Shown here in pieces: positions 19,635 through 29,283 of a stretch of 64,000 nucleotides of DNA; position 1 is the stretch's first letter; every line of letters starts with the position of its first letter. The stretch is from contig JAEANN010000015.1 of the NCBI GenBank assembly GCA_016841965.1, positions 1 through 64,000 of the forward strand, given 5' to 3'. The stretch is from Candidatus Roseilinea mizusawaensis. GTDB lineage: Bacteria; Chloroflexota; Anaerolineae; J036; Brachytrichaceae. A model generated the notes under the pieces. That model was given only the letters and a program-made list of their open reading frames with translations, searched no databases and had not been told where the DNA came from. The position numbers and the translations under genes are program-made.

Positions 19635-22600
19635 ATGTTTCAACCCGTCTCATCGCAACCTAACTTCGCGGCGCAACTCGCCGAGCAAGAACGCGACGTG
19701 CTGGCGTTCTGGGCGCGCACGCGCGCCTTCGAGCGGCTGCGCGAAAAGCTGGCCGGCGCAGCGCAACAATATTCCTTCCTCGACGGCCCTATCACAGCCA
19801 ACAACCCGATGGGCGTTCATCACGCCTGGGGCCGCACATACAAAGACCTGTGGCAGCGCTACCATGCAATGAACGGCCGCGACCAGCGTTGGCAAAATGG
19901 TTTCGACTGCCAGGGCCTATGGGTAGAAGTCAACGTCGAGAAAGACCTCGGCTATACCAGCAAACGCGACATCGAAGCGCACGGTGTACAACGCTTCATC
20001 AACCTGTGCAAGCAACGGGTGTTGAATTCGGCGGCGTTGCAGACCGAACAATCGATCCGCCTCGGCTACTGGATGGATTGGAACGACCCGACCGAGCTGC
20101 GCATGATGGCCGAACGCATCGTGGACAACCCGGAACAAATGATCGCCGTTGAACGCAACGGCACACTGATTCGCGGCAGCGTCGAACAACTGGTTGGACA
20201 ACTTGGCTCGCCAGAGCTGGGCGGTTCCTACTTCACGTTCAGTGATGAGAACAACTACCAGATCTGGGGGATGCTGAAGAAGTGTTACGAGCGCGGCTGG
20301 ATTTACAAGGGCAGCGATGTGATTCCCTGGTGCCCGCGCTGCGCCACCGGCATCAGCCAGCACGAAATGGACACCGAAGGGTACAAGGATCGCGCCGACA
20401 CCTCAGTCGTTGCGCAGATGAAACTGCGCCGCGTGGAGGCCTCGCGCGCCATCTGGCGATCGGAGAGTGCACGCGCAGCGTTCGAGACGGCAGACAATAA
20501 ATATCTGCTGGCGTGGACGACAACGCCATGGACGCTGCCGGCGAACATTCTGGCGGCGGTGGGGCCAAAGCTAAAGTACGCGATTGCGCGCCAGGCGCAC
20601 GAGGTGTATGTGCTGGGCGCGCAAACCTTAAAAACGCTTAAAGGCGACTACGAGGTGCTGGGCGAGATTGAAGGCAGCGCCTTGGTCGGCTGGACTTACG
20701 AAGGGCTGTTCGACGACCTGCCGGCGTGGGCCGATGCGTCGCAACAATGGCGCGACCGGCATCCCGGCCAGCCGGCATTCGAACACCAGGTCATCCCATG
20801 GGACGAAGTCAGCGAAGCCGAAGGCACAGGCATCGTGCACATCGCCCCCGGCGCCGGCCCAGAAGACTTCCAACTCGGCAAGCAATTCGACGCCCCATCA
20901 ATCGCGCCGCTGGCCGAAGACGGCTTCTATCTGGACGGCTTCGGCCCGCTCAGCGGCAAGTTTGCCCACGACGTTGCCGAACTCATCATCCAACTGCTGC
21001 GCGACAGGGGCCGCTTCTATCGCGCCGACCAGTACGTCCACCGCTATCCGCATTGCTGGCGCGACGGCACCCCCCTGGTATACCGACTGGTAGACGAGTG
21101 GTACATCTCGATGAACGAGTTGCGCCACGAAATGATCGAAGTCGCCAAACAAATTCGCTGGATTCCCGATTTTGGCCTCGAACGTGAACTCGACTGGCTG
21201 CGCAACATGCACGATTGGATGATCTCCAAGAAGCGCTATTGGGGACTGGCCTTGCCGATCTGGGAATATCCAGATGGCTCGTTCGAGGTTATCGGCAGCA
21301 AAGAAGAGCTGAAAGCGCGCGCGGTGGAAGGATGGGAGGAATTTGAAGGGCATACACCACACCGCCCGCACATCGACAAGATCAAAATTCGGCATCCAAA
21401 AACCGGCCTGATCGGGACGCGCATTCCCGACGTAGGCAATCCCTGGCTCGACGCCGGCATCGTGGCCTACTCTACCCTGCGCTATCGCAACGATCCCGAC
21501 TATTGGCGCAAGTGGTTCCCCGCCGACTTCATCACCGAGAGCTTCCCCGGCCAGTTCCGCAACTGGTTCTACTCGTTGATCGCCATGAGCACCGTGCTGG
21601 AGAACAAGCCGCCCACACGCACGGTGCTCGGCTTCGCCACCTTGCTCGACGCTAAAGGAAAGCCGATGCACAAATCGTCGGGCAATATGATCGAGTTCAA
21701 CGAGGCTGCTGATCGAGCCGGCGCAGACGTGATGCGCTGGCTGTACGCGCGACAGGCCTACGACGACAACCTGTTGTTCGGATGGGAAGCCCTTGACGAG
21801 GTGCGGCGGACACTGTTTATCCCGCTGTGGAATGTATACGCCTTCTTCGTGAACTACGCCAACATCGACAAGTGGGAGCCAAGCACACAGCCGGAAGCGC
21901 AAAGCCGTCCCCCGGCCTATAGCTCACTCGACCGCTGGATCCTCGCCCGGCTGAGCCAGGTCACCAGCCAGGCGCGCGCGGCGCTCGATGATTACAACGC
22001 CCGCGCGGCGGCGCTGGCCATCGAGAAGTTTGTCGATGACCTGTCCAACTGGTATGTGCGGCGCTCGCGCCGGCGCTTCTGGCGCAGCGAGTCGGACGCC
22101 GCCGGCCGGGCCGACAAACAAGCCGCCTACGCCACGCTGTATCGCGTGCTGACAACGCTGTGCCGATTGATGGCCCCCTTCACCCCCTTCCTGACCGAAG
22201 CGATGTGGCAGAACTTGGTCAACCGGCAAACTGTTCAGCACCCCGCCGACGCAGCCGAGGTCCAATCTGTGCATCACCAGCCCTACCCGGTCGCCGATCC
22301 GCTGTCTGATGATGAGGTGAAGCTGCTGCGCGATACGGCCATCGCCCGAACGATGGTCAACCTGGGGCACAGCACGCGCGCACAATCTGGCTTCAAGGTG
22401 CGCCAGCCGCTGGCCCGCGCTCTGGTGGTAGCCGACACCTATTCACAGGCCGCGATTCGCGCCCAAGAGGACGTGATCGCCGAAGAGCTGAACGTCAAGC
22501 GAATCGAGTTTGTCGAGCGCGAAGGCGAACTGGTGAGCTACAAGATACTGCCCGATAACAAAAAACTCGGCCCACAGTTCGGGGCGCTGTTCCCACAGGT

Positions 22601-23087
22601 GCGCAAGGCGCTGTCGGCGTTGGACCCCAACCAGGTGGCTGCGGCGGTAAAAGCAGGAGAGGCGGTGGAAGTGCAGCTTGACGATCGCACCGTATCGCTG
22701 CCGGCCGGCGACATTATCGTGCAGGCCATGCCACGCGAGGGCCTGGTCGTCGCCGGCGAGAATGGCATCGTCGTAGCGATGGATACCGCACTGACAGAAT
22801 CGCTGGTGTATGAAGGCTTGGCGCGTGAGGTGGTGCGCCGGATCAACGACCTGCGCAAGTCCGCCGGACTCAATCTGACCGACCGCATCATCACAACTTA
22901 CACGGCCACACCCCGACTGGCTGCGGCAATCGACGCATTTGCCGCATATATCCGCGATGAAACACTGTCAGTCACATTACAGCATGCACAGACGCCATCC
23001 GACATCACCGGACAAACGGCCAGCGACACCTTTGACGGCGAATCGCTTACAATTGGGGCTGTGCGTGCGCCGACAAATGCACGATGA
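19635..23087 (+). CDS. ileS: Isoleucyl-tRNA synthetase
   Basis: A class Ia synthetase of 1150 residues. ATG 19635 has GGGAG seven bases upstream. The HIGH-region equivalent is MGVHHAWGRT after LDGPITANNP, and the KMSKS-loop equivalent is GKPMHKSSGN, both divergent from the textbook forms but matching one IleRS subgroup. An editing domain lies between (for example LAWTTTPWTLPANI). The C-terminus has an anticodon-binding helical domain (RRSRRRFWRS) and a tail. No T-box leader was seen upstream. It heads the ileS, fusion gene, lspA, PH-SHOCT, murA cluster; ileS next to lspA is a common bacterial order. Confidence 0.95.
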   Translation: MFQPVSSQPNFAAQLAEQERDVLAFWARTRAFERLREKLAGAAQQYSFLDGPITANNPMGVHHAWGRTYKDLWQRYHAMNGRDQRWQNGFDCQGLWVEVNVEKDLGYTSKRDIEAHGVQRFINLCKQRVLNSAALQTEQSIRLGYWMDWNDPTELRMMAERIVDNPEQMIAVERNGTLIRGSVEQLVGQLGSPELGGSYFTFSDENNYQIWGMLKKCYERGWIYKGSDVIPWCPRCATGISQHEMDTEGYKDRADTSVVAQMKLRRVEASRAIWRSESARAAFETADNKYLLAWTTTPWTLPANILAAVGPKLKYAIARQAHEVYVLGAQTLKTLKGDYEVLGEIEGSALVGWTYEGLFDDLPAWADASQQWRDRHPGQPAFEHQVIPWDEVSEAEGTGIVHIAPGAGPEDFQLGKQFDAPSIAPLAEDGFYLDGFGPLSGKFAHDVAELIIQLLRDRGRFYRADQYVHRYPHCWRDGTPLVYRLVDEWYISMNELRHEMIEVAKQIRWIPDFGLERELDWLRNMHDWMISKKRYWGLALPIWEYPDGSFEVIGSKEELKARAVEGWEEFEGHTPHRPHIDKIKIRHPKTGLIGTRIPDVGNPWLDAGIVAYSTLRYRNDPDYWRKWFPADFITESFPGQFRNWFYSLIAMSTVLENKPPTRTVLGFATLLDAKGKPMHKSSGNMIEFNEAADRAGADVMRWLYARQAYDDNLLFGWEALDEVRRTLFIPLWNVYAFFVNYANIDKWEPSTQPEAQSRPPAYSSLDRWILARLSQVTSQARAALDDYNARAAALAIEKFVDDLSNWYVRRSRRRFWRSESDAAGRADKQAAYATLYRVLTTLCRLMAPFTPFLTEAMWQNLVNRQTVQHPADAAEVQSVHHQPYPVADPLSDDEVKLLRDTAIARTMVNLGHSTRAQSGFKVRQPLARALVVADTYSQAAIRAQEDVIAEELNVKRIEFVEREGELVSYKILPDNKKLGPQFGALFPQVRKALSALDPNQVAAAVKAGEAVEVQLDDRTVSLPAGDIIVQAMPREGLVVAGENGIVVAMDTALTESLVYEGLAREVVRRINDLRKSAGLNLTDRIITTYTATPRLAAAIDAFAAYIRDETLSVTLQHAQTPSDITGQTASDTFDGESLTIGAVRAPTNAR

Positions 23088-23157
23088 ACATCGCAATGAA
23101 TGCGCCGGCCTCGCCGGCTAATTCGCTGCCGACAACTGCTACAAGAGGGAGTGCGCG

Positions 23158-25014
23158 GTGTCAGATCTACCAGCCAGTCAGCAATCAGCGCCGGCGCTTG
23201 GGCGCCAGCCCATCTACCCAACGACAGACATTGATCTTCAAGATGACGCGGGCAAAACCCAGTTTCCATCTTTAACGCCGGGAGAGGCGCGCGCTGCGCA
23301 TCAACTGCTGACCCAATTCGACCGGCTAGATGCCCGCAACATCATCGCTTTGCTCGGCCCGCGTTGGTGCGGCAAGAGCACAGTGCTCAATGCCTTGCTC
23401 GCTCCTGCACCTGGCCGGCGTATCCGCACACCGGATCATCGCAAAGTGATCGGTATGCTCATCGATGCCGGCGCGATCAATACAGCCGAGGGCAAGTCGC
23501 CCTGGCACCATCTGGTGCTAAACGTGCTCGAACTGCTGGCATCGCACGCCATGCCCACCGAGCGCAAGCTCATCAACGACTTGCGTTCGGAATTGCTGCG
23601 GGCAACACGCTCCGGCGCACGAGCAGATTCAGACAACCGGCTGGCCATTGCCGCATTCGCGCATCACTTCCGCACCGCCTATCCCCGCCTGGTGATGAAC
23701 GTGTTCTCACTGTCGAATGCAGTGCTGGTGGTTGGCATTGACCATCTAGACCGCGCGCCGGCCAGCCAGATCACCGAGTGGCTCGAAGCGGCCAACTACT
23801 TTCTCAGCGCGCCGGGCTGTGCAGTTGTCGCGTGCGCCGATGACGCTGCCCTCATCGCCAAATTACACCAGAACACCAATCCCATCCCATACCAAGACAC
23901 CCCGCCGGCCATGACCAACGAGGCCGTGCTGGACAAATGGCTGCCTCGACGCGTGACGATTGAAGTGCTCAGCCCAGCCATTAGGCCAGCGCCATCTCCC
24001 AGAGCTGCCCGCGAGTCGCTCAAAGCAGCAGAAGCGTCAAATCAGGGCCATCAAACCATACCGCCGGCTTGCATGAACATCATCACATCCGCCTTGGAGC
24101 CTGATCGCCGGCTGATCGAGGTGGCCGCCGACAACTGGCGCGCCGCCATGCAAGCAGTGATCAAACGCGCGGAAGACGGCATCGGCAACGCCATCTCGTC
24201 TACCCTGATTGCCAAGCTGGTCGCGCTTCAAGCATTGTCGCCGCAGTTGTTTGACGCAGGACGATACAACGCCCGCCTGTTGGTTACGCTGGAGCAACAG
24301 TTGCGCGGCGAGATACACGTCCCCCCCGGTGACGATTGGTATGGCGCAGTCAGCCAGCATTCGGCCCTAAGATCATTGTTGAGCGCGAGTCCATTGTTCT
24401 CCGAGGTGGCATTGCCTGATTTGGCGGCTGCATTGAGGCTGACATACGCTGGCCGGGAGGCCGAATCTGACCGGCCAACCGCAGCACCGTCGCACGCGTC
24501 CGTGCCCGCAGCACACCCTGCCGGCGCAGGGATCATCGCGCCGGCCAACCTTGACGCCGCCCAAGAGAGCACGACGCAGCCCTTCACACTGGGGCTGCCG
24601 GCATGGATATCGGCGATTGTGGCCGGCGGCGTGTTCATTATCGATCGCCTCGCTAAACTGCTGGTGGTCGCAGCGCAGCCTGAAATTATCTATACCAGCA
24701 TGGCCGGCGCAACGGCTACATCGAACGCGCTGGCAGTGGGCGCCGAGTTATTCGGCGTTGCCCTATGCGCGCTCATCCTACTGTTTTGGGGCGGTGCGCG
24801 ACCACAGCGGCTGTACTCGATCAGCCTGGGATGCATTCTCGGCGCGCTGACATCTAACTTATTCGACCGGCTGGCGTATGGGCACGTGCTCAATTTCATT
24901 CACATCGCCAACCTGCCCGTGTTCAACGTGTCTCATGTGGCGCTGCTAAGCGGGGCGCTCCTGCTGGGCGTATCGCTGTTGCGCAACGGGCTGAGCCGCC
25001 AGCCACAGCCTTGA
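23158..25014 (+). CDS. KAP-like P-loop NTPase fused to a degenerate LspA-like membrane domain
   Basis: 618 residues from GTG 23158. The N-terminal half resembles a KAP NTPase: Walker A GPRWCGKST near residue 65 and Walker B VLVVGIDHLDRAPAS followed by LEAANYFLSAPGCAVVACADD. After a variable linker, residues from about 480 on contain several membrane segments that follow lipoprotein signal peptidase order: IIDRLAKLLV (like the D-Q-x-x-K motif), GALTSNLFDRLAYGHVLNFI and PVFNVSHVALLSGALLL. Asp570 aligns with the first catalytic Asp, but the second (FN-x-A-D) is His593, and the DF of G-x-V-x-DF is NF. The domain is therefore probably not a protease. A true lspA lies 46 bases downstream, suggesting origin by duplication and fusion. 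Confidence 0.75.
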   Translation: MSDLPASQQSAPALGRQPIYPTTDIDLQDDAGKTQFPSLTPGEARAAHQLLTQFDRLDARNIIALLGPRWCGKSTVLNALLAPAPGRRIRTPDHRKVIGMLIDAGAINTAEGKSPWHHLVLNVLELLASHAMPTERKLINDLRSELLRATRSGARADSDNRLAIAAFAHHFRTAYPRLVMNVFSLSNAVLVVGIDHLDRAPASQITEWLEAANYFLSAPGCAVVACADDAALIAKLHQNTNPIPYQDTPPAMTNEAVLDKWLPRRVTIEVLSPAIRPAPSPRAARESLKAAEASNQGHQTIPPACMNIITSALEPDRRLIEVAADNWRAAMQAVIKRAEDGIGNAISSTLIAKLVALQALSPQLFDAGRYNARLLVTLEQQLRGEIHVPPGDDWYGAVSQHSALRSLLSASPLFSEVALPDLAAALRLTYAGREAESDRPTAAPSHASVPAAHPAGAGIIAPANLDAAQESTTQPFTLGLPAWISAIVAGGVFIIDRLAKLLVVAAQPEIIYTSMAGATATSNALAVGAELFGVALCALILLFWGGARPQRLYSISLGCILGALTSNLFDRLAYGHVLNFIHIANLPVFNVSHVALLSGALLLGVSLLRNGLSRQPQP

Positions 25015-25060
25015 TGTGCGATCTCTACGTGCGCCCGATTAAGACTTCAGTGACGTTTTA

Positions 25061-25633
25061 ATGAAAAGTGAATCGTTCCGCAAGCTATCTCCACTCGACC
25101 GGGTGCTGCTCTTCATTGTTGCCCTGATTGCGCTGGCAGCCGACCAGATCAGCAAAGTGCTCGTGCAGACAAACATTCCACTCGGCATGACAGTGCCGAT
25201 TGCGCCATTCCTGACGCCATACCTGACCTTCACCCATGTGCAGAACACAGGCGCTGCATTCAGCCTGTTTCAAAACGCCAACTGGTTTTTTATCATCGTC
25301 GCCACCCTCGTAGCCGGCCTGATCGTGTACTACACCCCGCGCCTGCCGCCCGGCGATAAGCTGTCGCGCGCCGCGCTCGGCTTACAACTGGGCGGAGCCG
25401 TGGGCAACCTGATTGATCGTCTGCGCTTCGGCTATGTGACCGATTTCATTCATCTGCAAGTGCCGGAGATCGGATTTGACTGGCCAGTTTCGAACATCGC
25501 CGACATTTGCATTGTGTCCGGCGTGATTCTGCTGATCGCCTGGAGCGCACTTCAAGAACGCGCCCAACAACGCGCACAAGCCCAACAAGAACAGCAGAGC
25601 CAGCAAACAACGCAGGAAACCGCCGGAGAGTAA
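25061..25633 (+). CDS. lspA: Lipoprotein signal peptidase (signal peptidase II)
   Basis: An aspartic protease of the inner membrane that removes signal peptides of lipidated prolipoproteins. 190 residues. Motifs are ALAADQISKVLVQ, FTHVQNTGAAFSLFQ, GGAVGNLIDRLRFGYVTDFI (first catalytic Asp) and VSNIADICIVSGVILL (second catalytic Asp), with four membrane segments. A Gln-rich charged tail (about 25 residues) extends beyond the usual end. It would process the lipoproteins encoded in this window (amino acid and sugar binding proteins, and the 34405 lipoprotein). Confidence 0.96.
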   Translation: MKSESFRKLSPLDRVLLFIVALIALAADQISKVLVQTNIPLGMTVPIAPFLTPYLTFTHVQNTGAAFSLFQNANWFFIIVATLVAGLIVYYTPRLPPGDKLSRAALGLQLGGAVGNLIDRLRFGYVTDFIHLQVPEIGFDWPVSNIADICIVSGVILLIAWSALQERAQQRAQAQQEQQSQQTTQETAGE

Positions 25634-25709
25634 CCCCCACATCAGTTGACAGACAAGCAACTGCGCGCCCAAGACAATCTGCAAGTTCTGCAGGTTAAGG
25701 AGCATTGAC

Positions 25710-26366
25710 ATGGCCGGTTACGTCGAAAGCCTTCTCGGCGCTAATGAAAAGATCATTATTCGTCGCCGACAGCACTGGTTGATCTGGGTGCCCCGGCTGG
25801 TTCTGTATGCGCTGATCGCAGTTGCGATTGCAGTCGCCAGCGCGCTCACGGGGATGCTGACAGGCGGCGTCGGCGCTTTCGGCATCGTATTTGTGCTCAT
25901 CCCCCTGCTTATGATGGTCAAAGAGTGGATCGACTGGTGGACTGAAGAATACATCGTCACCAACCGCCGCATCATCCAGTCCGAGGGGTTCATCAACAAA
26001 CACGTCGTTGATTCATCGCTGGAGAAGATCAACGATGTCGTGCTGGCGCAATCAGTGCTGGGGCGGATTTTTGACTACGGCGACATCAAAATCTTGACCA
26101 GCAGCGACATTGGGGTCAACCGGCTGGACAAGCTGGCCAGGCCGGTGCAGTTCAAAATCGCCATGTTGAACGCAAAAGAGGCGCTGCGGCAAAGCAGCGA
26201 CAACGAAGACCTGGGCGCAGCGCAAACAGCCCAAGGCGGTGCAGGCAAACTAGGCTTGACCGAAATATCCGACCGGCTTGAAGAACTGGAAGATCTGCGC
26301 AAGAAAGGGTTGATCAGCGAGCAAGAGTTCCAGACCAAGCGCGCCAATCTTCTGAAGCGGGTTTGA
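25710..26366 (+). CDS. Membrane PH-domain (bPH2) protein with SHOCT tail
   Basis: 218 residues. It has two hydrophobic segments (LVLYALIAVAIAVASAL and FGIVFVLIPLLMMV), then a bacterial PH domain (EEYIVTNRRIIQSEGFIN, SLEKINDVVLAQS, FDYGDIKI), then a C-terminal SHOCT motif (LEELEDLRKKGLISEQEFQT). Such proteins are thought to be small membrane-anchored scaffolds. The exact role is unknown. It lies six bases upstream of murA and is likely co-transcribed. Confidence 0.85.
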   Translation: MAGYVESLLGANEKIIIRRRQHWLIWVPRLVLYALIAVAIAVASALTGMLTGGVGAFGIVFVLIPLLMMVKEWIDWWTEEYIVTNRRIIQSEGFINKHVVDSSLEKINDVVLAQSVLGRIFDYGDIKILTSSDIGVNRLDKLARPVQFKIAMLNAKEALRQSSDNEDLGAAQTAQGGAGKLGLTEISDRLEELEDLRKKGLISEQEFQTKRANLLKRV

Positions 26367-26372
26367 GGGAGC

Positions 26373-27647
26373 ATGTCTGAGTTCATCATTCAGGGCGGGG
26401 CGCGTCTGCGCGGCGAAGTGCAGTCGTCGGGCAACAAGAACGCCACACTGCCCCTGCTGGCTGCCTCCTTGTTGACCGATCAACCTGTGACGTTTCACAA
26501 CGTCCCGAATATCCGCGATGTGCAGGCCATGCTGAAGCTACTACAGTCGCTGGGGGTGTCTGCAGAGTGGATCGGGCCAAACAGTGTGCGCCTGCAGGCA
26601 GACCAGGTCAATCAATGCCAGCTAGACCCGGGGGTGTGCAAAGAGATTCGAGCCAGCATTCTGCTGGCCGGACCAATGCTGGCTCGCACCGGCCATATCA
26701 AATTGCCACCGCCAGGCGGCGATGTGATCGGACGCCGGCGCGTAGACACACATTTCCTGGCGCTGAAAGCGCTGGGGGCCGACCTGCGCGTCGATGGCGG
26801 GTTTGAGCTATTCGCGCAGCGGCTGGCAGCCGCCGACATCATGCTGGATGAAGCCAGCGTGACAGCGACGGAGAACGCCATCATGGCAGCGGCGCTGGCA
26901 GCGGGAGAGACTGTCATCCGCAACGCAGCCAGCGAACCACACGTGCAAGACTTGTGCCACTGCCTCAATAAGATGGGCGCGCGCATCCGGCATATCGGCT
27001 CTAACACGCTCAAGATCGAAGGCGTGCCACACCTCAATGGCGCCGAGTTCACCATCGGCGCGGATAACATCGAGGTCACCAGCTTCATCGTTATCGGCGC
27101 GTTGTGCGGCGACGGCATATGGATTCGCAAGGCAAGCCCCGAACACTTGCGCATGACACAACTGATGCTGGGACGCATCGGCATCCGCTTCGAAATTCAT
27201 GGGCCGGATGTGTATGTGCCGGGCGACCAGCCCCTGCGCGTCGAGCCTGAGCTGGACGGGGCGATCCCCAAAATCGATGACAACCCCTGGCCAGCCTTTC
27301 CGGCCGACGCAATGAGCCTGGCAATTGTGGCCGCCACCCAGTCGAACGGCACCGTGCTTTTCCACGAGAAGATGTTCGAAAGCCGGCTGTACTTTGTGGA
27401 CAAACTGATCAGCATGGGTGCGCGGATTGTGTTGTGCGATCCACATCGCTGTATCGTGCAAGGCCCCAGCCGGCTGCACGGCGAAACAGTGCAAAGCCCC
27501 GACATCCGCGCCGGCGTGGCGTTGGTCATTGCTGCATTGTGCGCCGAAGGCCGCAGCACCATCTCAAACATTCAGCAAATCGACCGGGGCTACGAACGCT
27601 TCGATGAAAAGTTGCGCGCGCTGGGAGCAGACATCGAGCGCAGATAG
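26373..27647 (+). CDS. murA: UDP-N-acetylglucosamine 1-carboxyvinyltransferase, Asp-type
   Basis: First committed step of peptidoglycan synthesis, adding enolpyruvate from PEP to UDP-GlcNAc. 424 residues. Conserved motifs are [26 protein letters not shown], and later [15 protein letters not shown] and [17 protein letters not shown]. The active-site loop reads [13 protein letters not shown], so the usual Cys (Cys115 in E. coli) is Asp117 (codon GAT at 26721-26723). Asp enzymes are known from mycobacteria and chlamydiae; they remain active and are not alkylated by fosfomycin, so intrinsic resistance is expected. It presumably cooperates with the LCP protein and LspA region in envelope building. 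Confidence 0.96.
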   Translation: MSEFIIQGGARLRGEVQSSGNKNATLPLLAASLLTDQPVTFHNVPNIRDVQAMLKLLQSLGVSAEWIGPNSVRLQADQVNQCQLDPGVCKEIRASILLAGPMLARTGHIKLPPPGGDVIGRRRVDTHFLALKALGADLRVDGGFELFAQRLAAADIMLDEASVTATENAIMAAALAAGETVIRNAASEPHVQDLCHCLNKMGARIRHIGSNTLKIEGVPHLNGAEFTIGADNIEVTSFIVIGALCGDGIWIRKASPEHLRMTQLMLGRIGIRFEIHGPDVYVPGDQPLRVEPELDGAIPKIDDNPWPAFPADAMSLAIVAATQSNGTVLFHEKMFESRLYFVDKLISMGARIVLCDPHRCIVQGPSRLHGETVQSPDIRAGVALVIAALCAEGRSTISNIQQIDRGYERFDEKLRALGADIERR

Positions 27648-27656
27648 GGCGCAGCC

Positions 27657-28451
27657 CTACGACGACGCACCACTATAGCGGCGCACGCCGGCCTTCCACA
27701 GACGAGACGACACCCACACGGCCAGGACTCCAAGCGCAAGGAAGCCGGCAGTTTCCCACCAGGCCAACTCGCCGCGCAAGCCCTGCAAGGGCACAGTTGT
27801 CGCCACAGCAATCGGAATGACAAACGTGATGAGCAAGCGCAGCCAAAACGGATACACCTGAGCCGGAAAGCGCCCGGCATCCATCAACGCAGCCAGTATG
27901 GTCACGTTGTTGTCAAAACGGGTGAACCAGAACGTCACAGCGATCATCACAATCCACAAGCTGTATAACACGGCGGCGCCGGAGACCGTCAGAGCAAGGA
28001 ATGTAGCGATATTGGCCGGCGTAGCAACCCGGCCGCTCATGCCCAGTCCCGCGACAATCAACACAACAGCAATCACGAAATCCCACAGCCGCCACAACTC
28101 GATGCGCGTGACGCTGACGAGGAACTGGCTGTTGGCCGGCTGTAGGAACGTGTAGTCCAGCGAGCCATCGCGCAAGCCCTGGTTGAATTTCTCTGTGTTG
28201 GGCCACACAATGATGGACATCATCGTGTTCACCAGCCGCCACACGCCAAGCAGCGCGACCAACTCAGCCGGCCCCCACCCGCCCAACTCATTCGTGTTCG
28301 CAAAGATAATGGCCAGACTGGTCAGCTCCCAGCCAAGCCACATCAAGTTGAGCAAGATCTGCACCACTGCCTCGCTGCGGTAGGCCAGCGCGACCTGAAC
28401 GTTTAGTCTGAGAAAGGCGCCAATGATGCGCAACGCATTCATCCCATCCAC
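27657..28451 (-). CDS. ABC-2 type transporter permease (second subunit)
   Basis: 264 residues with about six membrane helices (for example FVIAVVLIVAGLGM and TAGFLALGVLAVWVSS). The pattern NTEKFNQGLRDGSLDYTFLQPANSQFL is typical of the COG3694-type permeases that pair with a COG4587 permease and a COG4586 ATPase. It ends convergently with murA, 10 bases away. The substrate of these heteromeric exporters is unknown. Confidence 0.85.
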   Translation of the reverse strand: MDGMNALRIIGAFLRLNVQVALAYRSEAVVQILLNLMWLGWELTSLAIIFANTNELGGWGPAELVALLGVWRLVNTMMSIIVWPNTEKFNQGLRDGSLDYTFLQPANSQFLVSVTRIELWRLWDFVIAVVLIVAGLGMSGRVATPANIATFLALTVSGAAVLYSLWIVMIAVTFWFTRFDNNVTILAALMDAGRFPAQVYPFWLRLLITFVIPIAVATTVPLQGLRGELAWWETAGFLALGVLAVWVSSRLWKAGVRRYSGASS

Positions 28452-28460
28452 CTCCTGTGA

Positions 28461-29255
28461 TTACGCCCCAACAGCCGAGAATTGCCTGACGCCGGCGCGC
28501 CAAACAAGCCGAAAGATGACCCAAGCCAGCGCCAGCCACACACTCTGCATGCCAAAATTCAGCGCTATGTCTTGCGGGCCGAGCTTGCCAAGAATGAGTT
28601 GAATGGGGAAATAGAGCGTGTAGGGGAAAGGCAGCAGCCTGGCGATCGTCTGCAACACGGGCGGCAGCAGCGCCAGCGGCACAAAGTGGCCGGCAAACAA
28701 CATGAACACCGCCGAGTAGAAGTTCCACAGCGCCCACACCCGCGTCGTCCAAAATGCCACCAGCGCCAGCGCAGAGCCAAGCAGAAACAAAATGCCAAAC
28801 GCCACGATCAGAGCCGGCACGGCCAGAAGCAGATAGAGCGCGTTCAAGTTCAGCGCCGGCCGGAAGAGCAGATAGAGCACCAGCCAAATCGGGACCAGCG
28901 CAATCAGATTCAGCGCCTTGAAAGCAATATTGTTAACCAATACCTGCGTTAGCACCGGGTGCGCTGGCAACAGCAAGCGATTGGATAGGTTGCCATTCTG
29001 AATTTCGGGCGCCAGCACATGGATAGTAATCTGGCTGGTCAACACATCCACCACCAGCAGCACCATGTAATAGGCGGCAAAATCATTCGCCGTCAGCCCA
29101 TTGACATTTCCCTGGGTCTGGGCCACCGTCGTCCATACTGCAAGATAGACAACCGGCGACACCAACCAGAACAGCAGATACATGAGCAGGTTGGCGCGAT
29201 ACTGCCACTGCTCGGCCCAGTTCAAAGCCCATAAACGCCTGAAGATTTCAAACAT
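28461..29255 (-). CDS. ABC-2 type transporter permease (first subunit)
   Basis: 264 residues with about six helices and the family segment HVLAPEIQNGNLSNRLLLPA after the second helices. It fits the COG4587 partner of the adjacent permease. The gene is 9 bases from the next permease and 28 bases from the ATPase, consistent with one operon on the minus strand. Confidence 0.85.
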   Translation of the reverse strand: MFEIFRRLWALNWAEQWQYRANLLMYLLFWLVSPVVYLAVWTTVAQTQGNVNGLTANDFAAYYMVLLVVDVLTSQITIHVLAPEIQNGNLSNRLLLPAHPVLTQVLVNNIAFKALNLIALVPIWLVLYLLFRPALNLNALYLLLAVPALIVAFGILFLLGSALALVAFWTTRVWALWNFYSAVFMLFAGHFVPLALLPPVLQTIARLLPFPYTLYFPIQLILGKLGPQDIALNFGMQSVWLALAWVIFRLVWRAGVRQFSAVGA

Positions 29256-29283
29256 AGCTGTTGCGGATTGCCTGATTCACGGC

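Noticed and set aside
20898-21902. Long minus-strand frame inside ileS
   Set aside because: Fully covered by the well-conserved IleRS; no start signal or family.
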